Assembly (NCBI GenBank): GCA_045613945.1
Contig: JAZLBZ010000085.1
Coordinates: 1-27,838, forward strand
Source: HGM04593 sp045613945
Lineage (GTDB): Bacteria; Bacteroidota; Bacteroidia; Bacteroidales; Bacteroidaceae
DNA length: 27,838 nt
Reading direction: 5' to 3'
The notes under the pieces were generated by a model. That model was not told the DNA's origin and made no database searches. It worked only from the letters and a program-made list of their open reading frames with translations. This document shows, one piece after another, positions 1 to 6,941 of this stretch. The number at the start of each line of letters is the position of its first letter. Position 1 is the first letter of the stretch. Made by a program: the position numbers and the translations under genes.

Positions 1-5
1 ACAGG

Positions 6-39
6 AAAGAGGAATTCCCTGTTTTGAGAATTCCTCTTT
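6..39 (-). terminator. Terminator-like hairpin after repeat unit 1
   Basis: A perfect 12-bp stem (6-17 with 28-39) has a 10-nt loop. A T tract is weak on the minus strand (CTCTTTCCTGT) and somewhat better on the plus strand (CTCTTTTGT). By position it is the third member of the hairpin series at 172-198 and 288-322. Confidence 0.45.
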
Positions 40-50
40 TGTCCAATCGT

Positions 51-154
51 GCGGTAAACGGGACTCGTAATCGGCTTTGCCGCTTTCGTAACGTAGTGGA
101 GAAAGAACACCGCGCTGCAAGCAGCGCTTTCCTTATCTATAGGGTCGCGTGCTC
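51..154 (-). repeat. tRNA-Gly-derived repeat unit 1 (more decayed)
   Basis: Bases 51-67 (gcggtaaacgggactcg) match 336-352 of the intact tRNA exactly, but the T arm beyond is lost. The distal part, 105-154, is a variant of the structured segment of unit 2. It has an inner hairpin GCGCTG/CAGCGC (112-117 with 122-127) and an outer stem (105-114 with 146-154, one bulge). Stem bases differ from unit 2 in paired fashion. The unit is followed on the minus strand by a 12-bp hairpin at 6-39. Confidence 0.6.
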
Positions 155-171
155 TCGCCTGCGTATACAAC

Positions 172-198
172 AAAAAGCAACCTTTTGTGGTTGCTTTT
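172..198 (-). terminator. Terminator-like hairpin after repeat unit 2
   Basis: The arms 173-182 and 189-198 form a perfect 10-bp stem with a 6-nt loop. On the minus strand the stem runs into TTTTTGTTG. It sits after the tRNA 3'-end remnant just as 288-322 sits after the intact tRNA. Confidence 0.6.
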
Positions 199-203
199 CA
201 GTT

Positions 204-275
204 GAGCGGTAAACGGGACTCGAACCCGCGCAGCAAACTGCGCTTTTCCTTGTTTAATGGGGTCGCGGGTTCTCA
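204..275 (-). repeat. tRNA-Gly-derived repeat unit 2 (3'-end remnant plus hairpin)
   Basis: Bases 204-230 are identical to the tRNA 3' end at 334-360 over 27 nt, keeping the T arm and the 3' half of the acceptor stem. The rest of a tRNA is missing. In its place is a structured segment up to about 275 that resembles 105-154. An inner hairpin (228-233 with 238-243) and an outer stem (222-230 with 264-272, 9 bp) share bases 228-230, so they cannot both form in full. A terminator-like hairpin follows at 173-198. It could be a decayed tRNA duplicate or an attachment-site scar. Confidence 0.7.
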
Positions 276-287
276 TTGTTCATTTCT

Positions 288-322
288 AAAAAACTAATGG
301 CCACCATTGGCATGGCGACCAT
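288..322 (-). terminator. Terminator after tRNA-Gly
   Basis: On the minus strand an imperfect 12-bp hairpin (arms 311-322 and 297-308, two mismatches) is followed by TTAGTTTTTT. It lies 12 nt after the tRNA 3' end. Confidence 0.6.
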
Positions 323-334
323 TACTTTTTCAGG

Positions 335-407
335 AGCGGTAAACGGGACTCGAACCCGCGACCCTCGGCTTGGGAAGCCAATGCTCTACCAACTGAGCTA
401 TTACCGC
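335..407 (-). tRNA. tRNA-Gly (anticodon CCC)
   Basis: Read on the minus strand, this 73-nt sequence folds into a full cloverleaf. The acceptor stem is GCGGTAA/TTACCGC, the D arm GCTC-AGTTGGTA-GAGC, the anticodon stem TTGGC/GCCGA, the loop TTCCCAA (anticodon CCC, glycine), and the T arm GCGGG-TTCGAGT-CCCGT. The 3' CCA is not encoded: CCT follows the discriminator base. A Bacteroidetes -7-like box lies just upstream, and a terminator hairpin lies just downstream at 288-322. The last 27 nt recur exactly at 204-230. Confidence 0.95.
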
Positions 408-424
408 GTTGTTGTTTCTGCTTG

Positions 425-432
425 CGAAGATA
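425..432 (-). promoter_or_regulatory. Putative -7 promoter element for tRNA-Gly
   Basis: The minus strand reads TATCTTCG, matching the Bacteroidetes TAnnTTTG-type -7 box with one T-to-C change. It lies 18 bp upstream of the mature tRNA 5' end. No convincing TTTG -33 box was found at the usual 19-21 bp spacing. Confidence 0.4.
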
Positions 433-497
433 CAACTTTTATTTTAATGCGAGGTGCTGTTTTGATATTTTTAGCACGCTGCCGCCATTTCTTTCTC

Positions 498-2099
498 TTA
501 GGGGAATGCCTTGCCGTCCTCAAGCACTTCTATTGCCTTGAGCACGGTTGAGTCGGTCTGGTTTATGAACTTCATGTGCTCGCACATTCCAAGTAACTGG
601 TAGGTTACGTTGGAGTAGAGCGAGTGTTTGAGCAGTTCCTTTGATTCATGCAACTGCTTGCTGTCTGCTTTCACTCCCTTGCTTGTGGCGAACTTGACAA
701 AGTCATCAAACAGTCCAATCTCATCGAGGCGTGCTGTCAACGTGCCATGTTCCTTGTACTGGGTAAGTTTGTGGCGGTTGTTGTTGCTGTACTTGAGCGT
801 GAACTGCGAAACCAGTCCGCGCGCGAATACCTCGGCAATATATCCTGGCACGCTGGTTGTGTCGCCCGCCACAAATATGTCGGGCATAATACCACCGCCT
901 CCATAGACTGTGCGGCCTTTCTTTGTCTTGTATGTGAGCGACTCGTTCTGGTGTATGCTGTCCTGTGAGAAATATTCGCCTCTGTTGTAGCGCTCAAGCA
1001 GTTCTTTGTCATACTCTTCCTTGTCGCCTTTGTTGTAGGGCTTCTGTATGCAGCGTCCCGATGGTGTGTGGTAGCGTGCGATGGTGAGCCTTATCTGTGA
1101 GCCGTCATTCAGGTCGATGGGCTGCTGCACAAGTCCCTTGCCAAATGAGCGGCGGCCGATGATTATGCCTCGGTCGTTGTCCTGTATTGTGCCGGCGATG
1201 ATTTCGCTTGCCGATGCCGATGTTTCGTCAACAAGCACCACCAGGGGGATATCCTTGAAGAGTCCATGTCCGTTGGCGCGTTCAATGGTCTTGGGGTTAT
1301 GGGTTCCCTCGGTGTACACGATTATGTCATCCCTCTCAAGGAACTGGTTGGCCATCTCAAGGGCTATGCCCAGATATCCGCCGCCATTGCCGCGAAGGTC
1401 GATGATGAATCCCTGTGCATTGGCGTATGCCAGTTCAATCATTGCCTGTATGAACTCGGCAAATGTATTCTCGGCAAAGCGCTCTACCTGTATGTAGCCC
1501 CATTTGTTGTCAATGAGATAGTAGGCCTCAATGCTTTCGACGGGTATCTGGTCTCGGCGTATGATGAAGTCTAGCAGGTCGGGCTCGCCATAGCGTTGTA
1601 TGCCCAACTTTACAAAACTGCCCTTTGGACCCTTTAGTTTTTTCATTGCCTTGTCGTTGGTGCAGATGCCCTGGCCCACGAAGAGCGTGTCGTTGACCTT
1701 TATGATGCGGTCGCCTGCCAGCAGTCCCACTTTCTCCGATGGACCGTTGCGTATTACCTCGCTGATGTTGATGGTGTCTTCCTGTATTGTAAAGCGTATG
1801 CCAATGCCGCTGAAACTGCTTTCGAGTTCGGAGTTGCTGCTCTCAACTTCCTCTATTGGAATGTAGACGCTGTGAGGGTCAAGTTCGGTAACCATCATAG
1901 GGATGCATTTCTCTATTATGGAATCGGTGTTGACCTCATCGACGTACATATTGTCAACAATGCCCAGCACCTCGTCGAACTTGTTCTCCCTGACAGTGAA
2001 GGTGGTGTCCTTTATTCTCGACAGTGTATTGCTTGTGCCGGCATAATATCCCAGCGCAAGGCACATTGTTGTTAAAAATATTAGGGAGAAACGTTTCAT
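498..2099 (-). CDS. S41-family C-terminal processing peptidase (CtpA/Prc type)
   Basis: This 533-aa protein is a PDZ-containing serine protease of the tail-specific/C-terminal processing family, which cleaves C-terminal segments of envelope proteins. Residues 1-22 form a signal peptide or N-terminal anchor. A PDZ domain spans about 95-185. The S41 core contains FIIDLRGNGGG (231-241), DETSASASEI with the expected nucleophile Ser298, and RSFGKGLVQ with the expected general base Lys321. Length is normal for Bacteroidetes members. The ATG overlaps the stop of the upstream dCMP deaminase by 4 bp (ATGA), pointing to translational coupling as last gene of a four-gene operon. The substrate cannot be told from sequence. 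Confidence 0.93.
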   Translation of the reverse strand: MKRFSLIFLTTMCLALGYYAGTSNTLSRIKDTTFTVRENKFDEVLGIVDNMYVDEVNTDSIIEKCIPMMVTELDPHSVYIPIEEVESSNSELESSFSGIGIRFTIQEDTINISEVIRNGPSEKVGLLAGDRIIKVNDTLFVGQGICTNDKAMKKLKGPKGSFVKLGIQRYGEPDLLDFIIRRDQIPVESIEAYYLIDNKWGYIQVERFAENTFAEFIQAMIELAYANAQGFIIDLRGNGGGYLGIALEMANQFLERDDIIVYTEGTHNPKTIERANGHGLFKDIPLVVLVDETSASASEIIAGTIQDNDRGIIIGRRSFGKGLVQQPIDLNDGSQIRLTIARYHTPSGRCIQKPYNKGDKEEYDKELLERYNRGEYFSQDSIHQNESLTYKTKKGRTVYGGGGIMPDIFVAGDTTSVPGYIAEVFARGLVSQFTLKYSNNNRHKLTQYKEHGTLTARLDEIGLFDDFVKFATSKGVKADSKQLHESKELLKHSLYSNVTYQLLGMCEHMKFINQTDSTVLKAIEVLEDGKAFP

Positions 2100-2548
2100 C
2101 TGCTGCTGTTTTCGCTGTTGTTCATGTCAATGTACACAACCTCTATGCCGGCTCTTGTGAGCAGGTCTATGCCGTCTGTAAGCCGGTACTTGTTGCTGTA
2201 TACCACACGCTTTATGCCGGCCTGTACAATGAGTTTGGCGCACTCAATGCAGGGCGATGTGGTCACGTACATTGTTGCTCCCGCGCTGTTGTTGTTGGAG
2301 CAGGCAATCTTGGTGATTGCATTTGCCTCGGCATGAAGGACATAGGGCTTTGTGAAGCCGTCCTCGTTCTCGCAGATGTTCTCAAAACCTGCAGGGGTGC
2401 CGTTGTAGCCGTCGGAGATTATCATCTTGTCCTTTACGATGAGCGCGCCAACCTTGCGGCGCTGGCAATATGAGTTCTCGGCCCAGATGGTTGCCATTCT
2501 CAAGTATCTGAGGTCGAGGTCGTGCTGTTTCTGCTGTTTGTTTTCCAT
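2096..2548 (-). CDS. dCMP/cytidine deaminase family protein
   Basis: This 150-aa zinc-dependent deaminase of the dCMP deaminase (ComEB-like) family probably converts dCMP to dUMP for thymidylate synthesis. The zinc site is complete: HAE at 72-74 gives His72 and the catalytic Glu74, and PCIEC gives Cys100 and Cys103. The N-terminal segment with DGYNGTPAG (46-54) is typical of dCMP rather than free-base deaminases. It begins 2 bp after the lipoprotein gene and overlaps the S41 peptidase start by 4 bp. The cytosolic enzyme is well recognised; a different nucleotide substrate is possible. Confidence 0.92.
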   Translation of the reverse strand: MENKQQKQHDLDLRYLRMATIWAENSYCQRRKVGALIVKDKMIISDGYNGTPAGFENICENEDGFTKPYVLHAEANAITKIACSNNNSAGATMYVTTSPCIECAKLIVQAGIKRVVYSNKYRLTDGIDLLTRAGIEVVYIDMNNSENSSR

Positions 2549-2550
2549 AG

Positions 2551-2976
2551 TTATCTGTTGTAGAATTGCATATAGTGTTTTTCGTCTTTCTTTATCTGCA
2601 GGTAGTGGATGTCGCCATCATAGTATGTTGCTTCGTTGAACATCTGCAGCATTCCCATTGCAATGGTGTCATTGGCGCTGATACCTTCGGTGCGGATACT
2701 GGTGCAGCGGAACTCGCGTGTCTTGCCATTTGCCGACCATTGTCCTCTGATCTTGCCCCCGGTAGGGGTGTAGGCGTTGAAGGTTGTCTCGCCGAACATG
2801 AGGCTGTATATCTTGCCTTGCGGCCAGCGCTTTCCCCCGCCGTCCTCGATGTAGGTGAGTTTCCAGTCGTGCCCAATGAAAATCTCGGTAATGTTGTCAC
2901 TGTCGTTGCATGACGCTGCTGTCAGCAGCACCAATACAAGGAGAATGCCTTTTGATATTTTCTTGATGTTGTTCAT
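2551..2976 (-). CDS. Small lipoprotein, DUF4847-like
   Basis: This 141-aa protein has a lipoprotein signal peptide: a hydrophobic stretch ILLVLVLLTA followed by the lipobox ending at Cys23. The remaining part is short and beta-rich, with HDWKLTYIEDGGGKRW and a C-terminal HYMQFYNR. It resembles the Bacteroidales DUF4847 family, of unknown function, seen in the same gene order in related genomes (from memory, not searched). It lies 12 bp after the M3 peptidase gene and 2 bp before the deaminase gene, so it is surely cotranscribed. No enzymatic motif is visible. Confidence 0.8.
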   Translation of the reverse strand: MNNIKKISKGILLVLVLLTAASCNDSDNITEIFIGHDWKLTYIEDGGGKRWPQGKIYSLMFGETTFNAYTPTGGKIRGQWSANGKTREFRCTSIRTEGISANDTIAMGMLQMFNEATYYDGDIHYLQIKKDEKHYMQFYNR

Positions 2977-2988
2977 GTGTGTACTTTT

Positions 2989-5067
2989 TTACAGGTGTGG
3001 GCAGATGGTCTTTATGCCATCGCGCTCAAGCAGTGGCTCAATTTGTGGCTTTCGGCCTCGGAAACGCAGATAGAGTGTCATTGGGTGTTCGCTGTCGCCC
3101 TTTGAGAGTATCTCGTCGCGGAACGACTGTGCTGTCTTCATGTTCATTATGCCCTCTTCCTTGAAGCGTGCAAAGGCGTCGGCGTCAAGCATTTCGGCCC
3201 ACTTATAACTGTAGTATCCTGCTGCGTATCCGCCCGACATTATGTGGCCGAAGTGTGTTGTTATGCCTGTGCCATTAATGTGTGGCAACACCTTGAGCGC
3301 CTCGGTTGCCGCGTGCTCATACTCCAGAACATCGCCCTCAAATGGTTGCGAGATATTGTGCCATGCCTGATCGAGAAATCCTAATCTTACCTGGCGTATG
3401 CACTGGTATCCGACATTGAAATTGCGCGCCTCCTGTATCTTGCGCAGTGTATCTGCTGGGATGTTGTCGCCGGTCTTGTGGTGAAAAGCGAAGTGCTGCA
3501 GGAACTCCTCCTCGGTAGCGAAGTTTTCCATTATCTGCGATGGCATCTCCACAAAGTCCCACAGCACGTTGGGGCTGCAGAGCGATGGGTATGTGACGTT
3601 TGAGAGTATGCCATGCAGGCAGTGCCCGAACTCGTGCATCAGTGTGTTGAACTCGTCGTGGCTTAGCAGTGTGGGCTTGCCGGGCATTGGCTTGCGGTAG
3701 TTGGTCGACAGTGTGATGTGTGGCCTGTGGTCATTGCCGCCGGCATCCTTGTACTGTGGCTTTATGCTGTCCATCCACGCACCGGCATGCTTTCCCTTGC
3801 GTGCAAAGAAGTCGCAGTAGAGCAGGGCGAGATATGTGCCGTCGTAGTCATACACCTCCCATACCTTTGCGTCGGGGGTGAAGAGCGGGATGTCGTGGTT
3901 CTGCTTGAATGTGATGCCGTACAGCCTTGTAGCAAGGTAGAATGCTCCGTAGATTGCCTGGTTTAACTCAAAGTAGGGACGTACCATCTCGTCGGTGAGG
4001 CTGAAGTTTTGCTCCTTGAGCCTTTTGCTGTAGTATGCGAAATCCCAGGGCTGGAAGTCGAACTCCTCGCCTTCGCATTTCTTGGCAAACGCTGTGACCT
4101 CCTCTATCTCCTTGCGTGCTGTGGGCAAGTATGACCATGTGAGCTTGCCAAGCATTGCAAAGACAGCGTCGGTGCTTTGTGCCATACGCTCGCTGAGTAC
4201 ATAGTCGCTGTATGTGTTATAGCCAAGCAGGCGTGCGAGTTCCAGACGGCAGTTTACGGTCTCTTTTACAATGTCGCAGTTGTCAAATTCATTGCCTTTT
4301 GAGCCTGTGGTGTCATATGCCATATACATTTGCCGGCGCAGTTCGCGGTTGCGGCAGTAGGTGATGAATGGCAGATAACTTGGGCGGTGCAGTGTGAAGA
4401 GCCAGCCCTCCTTGCCGTTCTCCTTAGCATTGTTGTGTGCTGCGTCAACAACATCCTCGGGGATGCCTTCGATGTCGGCTTCGTCTGTTATGTGAAGCGT
4501 GTAGGCATCGGTGTCCTTTATACTGTTCTCCTGGAACTTTATTGCCAGTGTGGCAAGGCGCTCTGTGAGTCTGCGGTATTTGTCGCGCTCCTCGCCTGCA
4601 AGGTTTGCACCGTTGCGCACAAAACTGTCGTATGTCTGCTGCAGCAGTCGCTGTTGCTCGGTGGTGAGGTGGGCGCAGTCGCTTTCATATACTGCCTTTA
4701 TACGTGCAAACAGTCTATCGTTAAGGGTGATGTTGTTCTTGTGGGCAACATACAACTGTTGCATCTCCTCCTCAATGGCAAGAATCTCGTCGTTGCTGCA
4801 GGCGTTGGCAACAGCGTTGAATGCTCCAATGATGTTGCCTAGCATAAGGCCCGAGTAGTCCAGTGCCGCTATAGTGTTCTCGAATGTGGCCTCCTCGTCG
4901 CTGTTGCAGATGCCGGCTATTGCCTGCTCCTCGCGCGCAATGCACTCTTTGATGGCCGGGATGTAGTGCTCCAGGGTAATGCGGTCATACGGTGTTGCAT
5001 CGTATGGCGTATTATATGCTTCCAGGAGCGGGTTGTTCTCTATCGCTTTGTTATTATTGACTGTCAT
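2989..5067 (-). CDS. dcp: M3-family metallopeptidase, peptidyl-dipeptidase Dcp type
   Basis: This 692-aa zinc peptidase is of the M3A family (thimet oligopeptidase/Dcp/OpdA), which degrades short peptides. The zinc motif HEFGH is at 478-482, with the third ligand Glu507 in DFVEMPSQ. The C-terminal GYAAGYYSYKWAEMLDADAF carries the tyrosines usual for substrate binding. Length is close to E. coli Dcp (about 680 aa). There is no signal peptide, so cytosolic action is likely. It is the first gene of a four-gene minus-strand operon and is preceded by a consensus -7 box at 5134-5141. Dcp versus oligopeptidase A specificity is inferred from overall similarity. Confidence 0.93.
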   Translation of the reverse strand: MTVNNNKAIENNPLLEAYNTPYDATPYDRITLEHYIPAIKECIAREEQAIAGICNSDEEATFENTIAALDYSGLMLGNIIGAFNAVANACSNDEILAIEEEMQQLYVAHKNNITLNDRLFARIKAVYESDCAHLTTEQQRLLQQTYDSFVRNGANLAGEERDKYRRLTERLATLAIKFQENSIKDTDAYTLHITDEADIEGIPEDVVDAAHNNAKENGKEGWLFTLHRPSYLPFITYCRNRELRRQMYMAYDTTGSKGNEFDNCDIVKETVNCRLELARLLGYNTYSDYVLSERMAQSTDAVFAMLGKLTWSYLPTARKEIEEVTAFAKKCEGEEFDFQPWDFAYYSKRLKEQNFSLTDEMVRPYFELNQAIYGAFYLATRLYGITFKQNHDIPLFTPDAKVWEVYDYDGTYLALLYCDFFARKGKHAGAWMDSIKPQYKDAGGNDHRPHITLSTNYRKPMPGKPTLLSHDEFNTLMHEFGHCLHGILSNVTYPSLCSPNVLWDFVEMPSQIMENFATEEEFLQHFAFHHKTGDNIPADTLRKIQEARNFNVGYQCIRQVRLGFLDQAWHNISQPFEGDVLEYEHAATEALKVLPHINGTGITTHFGHIMSGGYAAGYYSYKWAEMLDADAFARFKEEGIMNMKTAQSFRDEILSKGDSEHPMTLYLRFRGRKPQIEPLLERDGIKTICPHL

Positions 5068-5133
5068 ATTGTACGGTTGTTTTTTAGCTACTCGCCGTTC
5101 TGAATTTAAAGCGGACGCGTGGGTTGTATTTTA

Positions 5134-5141
5134 CAAAGATA
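5134..5141 (-). promoter_or_regulatory. Putative -7 promoter element for the dcp operon
   Basis: The minus strand reads TATCTTTG, an exact match to the Bacteroidetes TAnnTTTG box, 66 bp upstream of the dcp ATG. No TTTG -33 box is at ideal spacing, so the site rests on the -7 element alone. Confidence 0.45.
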
Positions 5142-5256
5142 ATAATAAAGTGGGTAAAGAATGTTCTTGATAATGATAAAAATGGTGTGATTTTTTCTGT
5201 TTAGCAATTTTTTTGATTTTATAACAAATAAACCACCGGTTTTGTTTTGCCGAACG

Positions 5257-5291
5257 AAAAAAAATAGCGGTGCGCCATATGGCGCACCGCT
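5257..5291 (-). terminator. Rho-independent terminator of nagA
   Basis: A perfect 26-nt palindrome at 5266-5291 (core GGTGCGCCATATGGCGCACC) is followed on the minus strand by an uninterrupted T run at 5257-5264. It lies 24 nt past the nagA stop. Confidence 0.9.
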
Positions 5292-5315
5292 GCAAAAGCG
5301 TAGTGCTTTGTATGA

Positions 5316-6479
5316 TTAGAGTTTGTATGTGCCTTCTACAAGCTGGCCCATAGCCCAGACTGCGCGTACGTTCAAGTCGTCGTCAAGAATCATGATGTCG
5401 GCATCCTTGTCTTTTAGCAATGAGCCCTTGCGGTCATATACGTTCATGATCTTTGCCGGTGTCTCCGATGCCATGCGTACAGCATCCTCAAGAGGTATCT
5501 CGGCCTTCTGTACCAGTGTGCGTATCAGGCGGTCCATTGTTGCTACTGAGCCTGCAAGCGCTGTGCGGTCGGCAAGTTTGCAAACACCGTCCTCAATGAT
5601 TACGCGTGGGTCGAATGCTGTTGTGCTGTCGCTGGCAGCGCAGGCCAAGGCGTCGGTGATGACGCAGGCGCGCTCAACGCCCTTGATGCGGTGGATGAGT
5701 CGCAGGATTGTTGGAGGAACGTGTATGCCGTCGGCAACAACCTCGACAGTCATGTCCTCATGCAGGTAGATGCTCTCTACTGTACCCTCGTACTTGTACT
5801 CGCGGCGCTTGTGGAAACCAGGCATTGCGTTGTAGAAGTGTGTTGCGTGGGTGTAGCCGTTCTTGCGGGCAGAGTGGATATCCTCATATTCGGCCTGTGT
5901 GTGCGCGACAGATGCCAGAATGCCCTTTGAAGTTATATATTTACCAAACTGCATTGCTCCAGGGAGTTCGGGAGCGGCGTCCCAGCGCTTGATGCAATCC
6001 CATTTCTCAACCAAAGGGATGTATTCGTTGGGGTCGGGGTCCTTGATGTTCTCGGGCAATTGGCCGCCTGCCATTGCCATGTTGAGGTAGTGGCCCTCCA
6101 AGTGCAAGCCAAGTACAGGGCTGTTTTTTTCTGCCATCAGTTTTGTACATGTCTCTGCAGCAGCCTCAATCATTGGAACGGTTGATGATGAGAGGGTGGG
6201 GAAGATACTTGTTGTTCCGTGCTTCATGTGTGCCTTGATAGCACCGCGAAAAGCCTCCTCTGTACCCTCCATGAAGTCGCAGCCGCCACCACCATGAATG
6301 TGGATTTCGACACCGCCGGGTACTACGTACATACCTTTTGCATCAATAACTTCTGCGCCTACAACGGCGAGGTCGCAGTTTGTAACCTCGAGAATCTTGT
6401 TGTCCCTGATGATTACTGAACCATCCTTAAGCCAGCCTTGTGGGGTAAGGATCTTTGCATTGATAATTTGCTTAAGCAT
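5316..6479 (-). CDS. nagA: N-acetylglucosamine-6-phosphate deacetylase
   Basis: This 387-aa amidohydrolase removes acetate from GlcNAc-6-phosphate to give glucosamine-6-phosphate, in amino-sugar catabolism and peptidoglycan recycling. The metal and active-site motifs are HIHGGGG (His60, His62), LEGHYLN (Glu128), VAHTQAE (His193), THFYNAM (His214), VVADGIHV (248-254) and VITDA with the catalytic Asp276. The family's usual LEGPF and THLFNAM are altered to LEGHYLN and THFYNAM; all metal-binding positions are kept. Length is standard. It is monocistronic, with no nagB nearby, its own terminator, and divergent orientation from glnN. Confidence 0.93.
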   Translation of the reverse strand: MLKQIINAKILTPQGWLKDGSVIIRDNKILEVTNCDLAVVGAEVIDAKGMYVVPGGVEIHIHGGGGCDFMEGTEEAFRGAIKAHMKHGTTSIFPTLSSSTVPMIEAAAETCTKLMAEKNSPVLGLHLEGHYLNMAMAGGQLPENIKDPDPNEYIPLVEKWDCIKRWDAAPELPGAMQFGKYITSKGILASVAHTQAEYEDIHSARKNGYTHATHFYNAMPGFHKRREYKYEGTVESIYLHEDMTVEVVADGIHVPPTILRLIHRIKGVERACVITDALACAASDSTTAFDPRVIIEDGVCKLADRTALAGSVATMDRLIRTLVQKAEIPLEDAVRMASETPAKIMNVYDRKGSLLKDKDADIMILDDDLNVRAVWAMGQLVEGTYKL

Positions 6480-6941
6480 AATATTTTATGGTTAATTGTT
6501 GTGTTTGTCTTTTGGCTGAAAGGTGTTTTGCAGCCATTGGCTGGTACACACATTCACCACAAAGTTATTCAAATATTATATACGCCGGTTCTTTTTTTCT
6601 ATTTTTTTTCAACACTATTTCACACGCTTGTAATATTTTTTAAGTTGGGCGTTTTTTTGTGTTCTGCAATCGTTTTTGTATTTGTGTTAAAATGTTAGCG
6701 TTTCTATTGTTTTGCTTTTAAAATGTCAACGCGTTGGTTTTTGGTATGTTTTTGATTTTTCGCCCGGTTTTTGGTGAAGATGTCTTTAGAATGGCTCTTA
6801 TTTTAAGTTTTGTACCAATATTTTTGGTGAATTTTAGTAAAGCGCCTGCTGTTTTGCCTGTTTTTCTTTGTCTTGTGCGGTTATGCTGTTATATTTGCAT
6901 TTGTATTTGAATTAGCAAAAAGATAAATAAAACATATAGTA
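6480..6941. other. AT-rich divergent intergenic region between nagA and glnN
   Basis: This 462-bp stretch has no credible gene. It holds the glnN promoter (6867-6897) and a possible nagA -7 box on the minus strand (TAACTTTG, 6560-6567, without a good -33). A pyrimidine-rich tract on the plus strand covers 6588-6610. Nothing else structured was recognised. Confidence 0.6.
6867..6897 (+). promoter_or_regulatory. Bacteroidetes-type promoter for glnN
   Basis: TTTG at 6867-6870 and TATATTTG at 6890-6897 are separated by 19 bp. This is an exact match to the Bacteroides TTTG / TAnnTTTG consensus. Transcription would begin near 6903, leaving a leader of about 40 nt rich in A before the ATG. Confidence 0.75.

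Noticed and set aside
408..497. Possible terminator for the S41 peptidase gene (GCTGTTTTGATATTTTTAGC).
   Set aside because: The stem is only three base pairs at its base and AT-rich. No convincing terminator is seen before the tRNA promoter.
276..551. Open frame on the plus strand crossing the tRNA-Gly gene.
   Set aside because: Its peptide is the antisense translation of the tRNA and then of the 3' end of the S41 peptidase gene. The similar frame at 24-212 is the same effect in the repeat units.
5112..5124. CGGACGCGTGGGT resembles the SalI-MluI cDNA adapter sequence, suggesting a vector or assembly artefact.
   Set aside because: The match is only 13 nt and stops before the SalI part. It lies in an otherwise normal intergenic region between intact genes. 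Read coverage across it would settle the matter.
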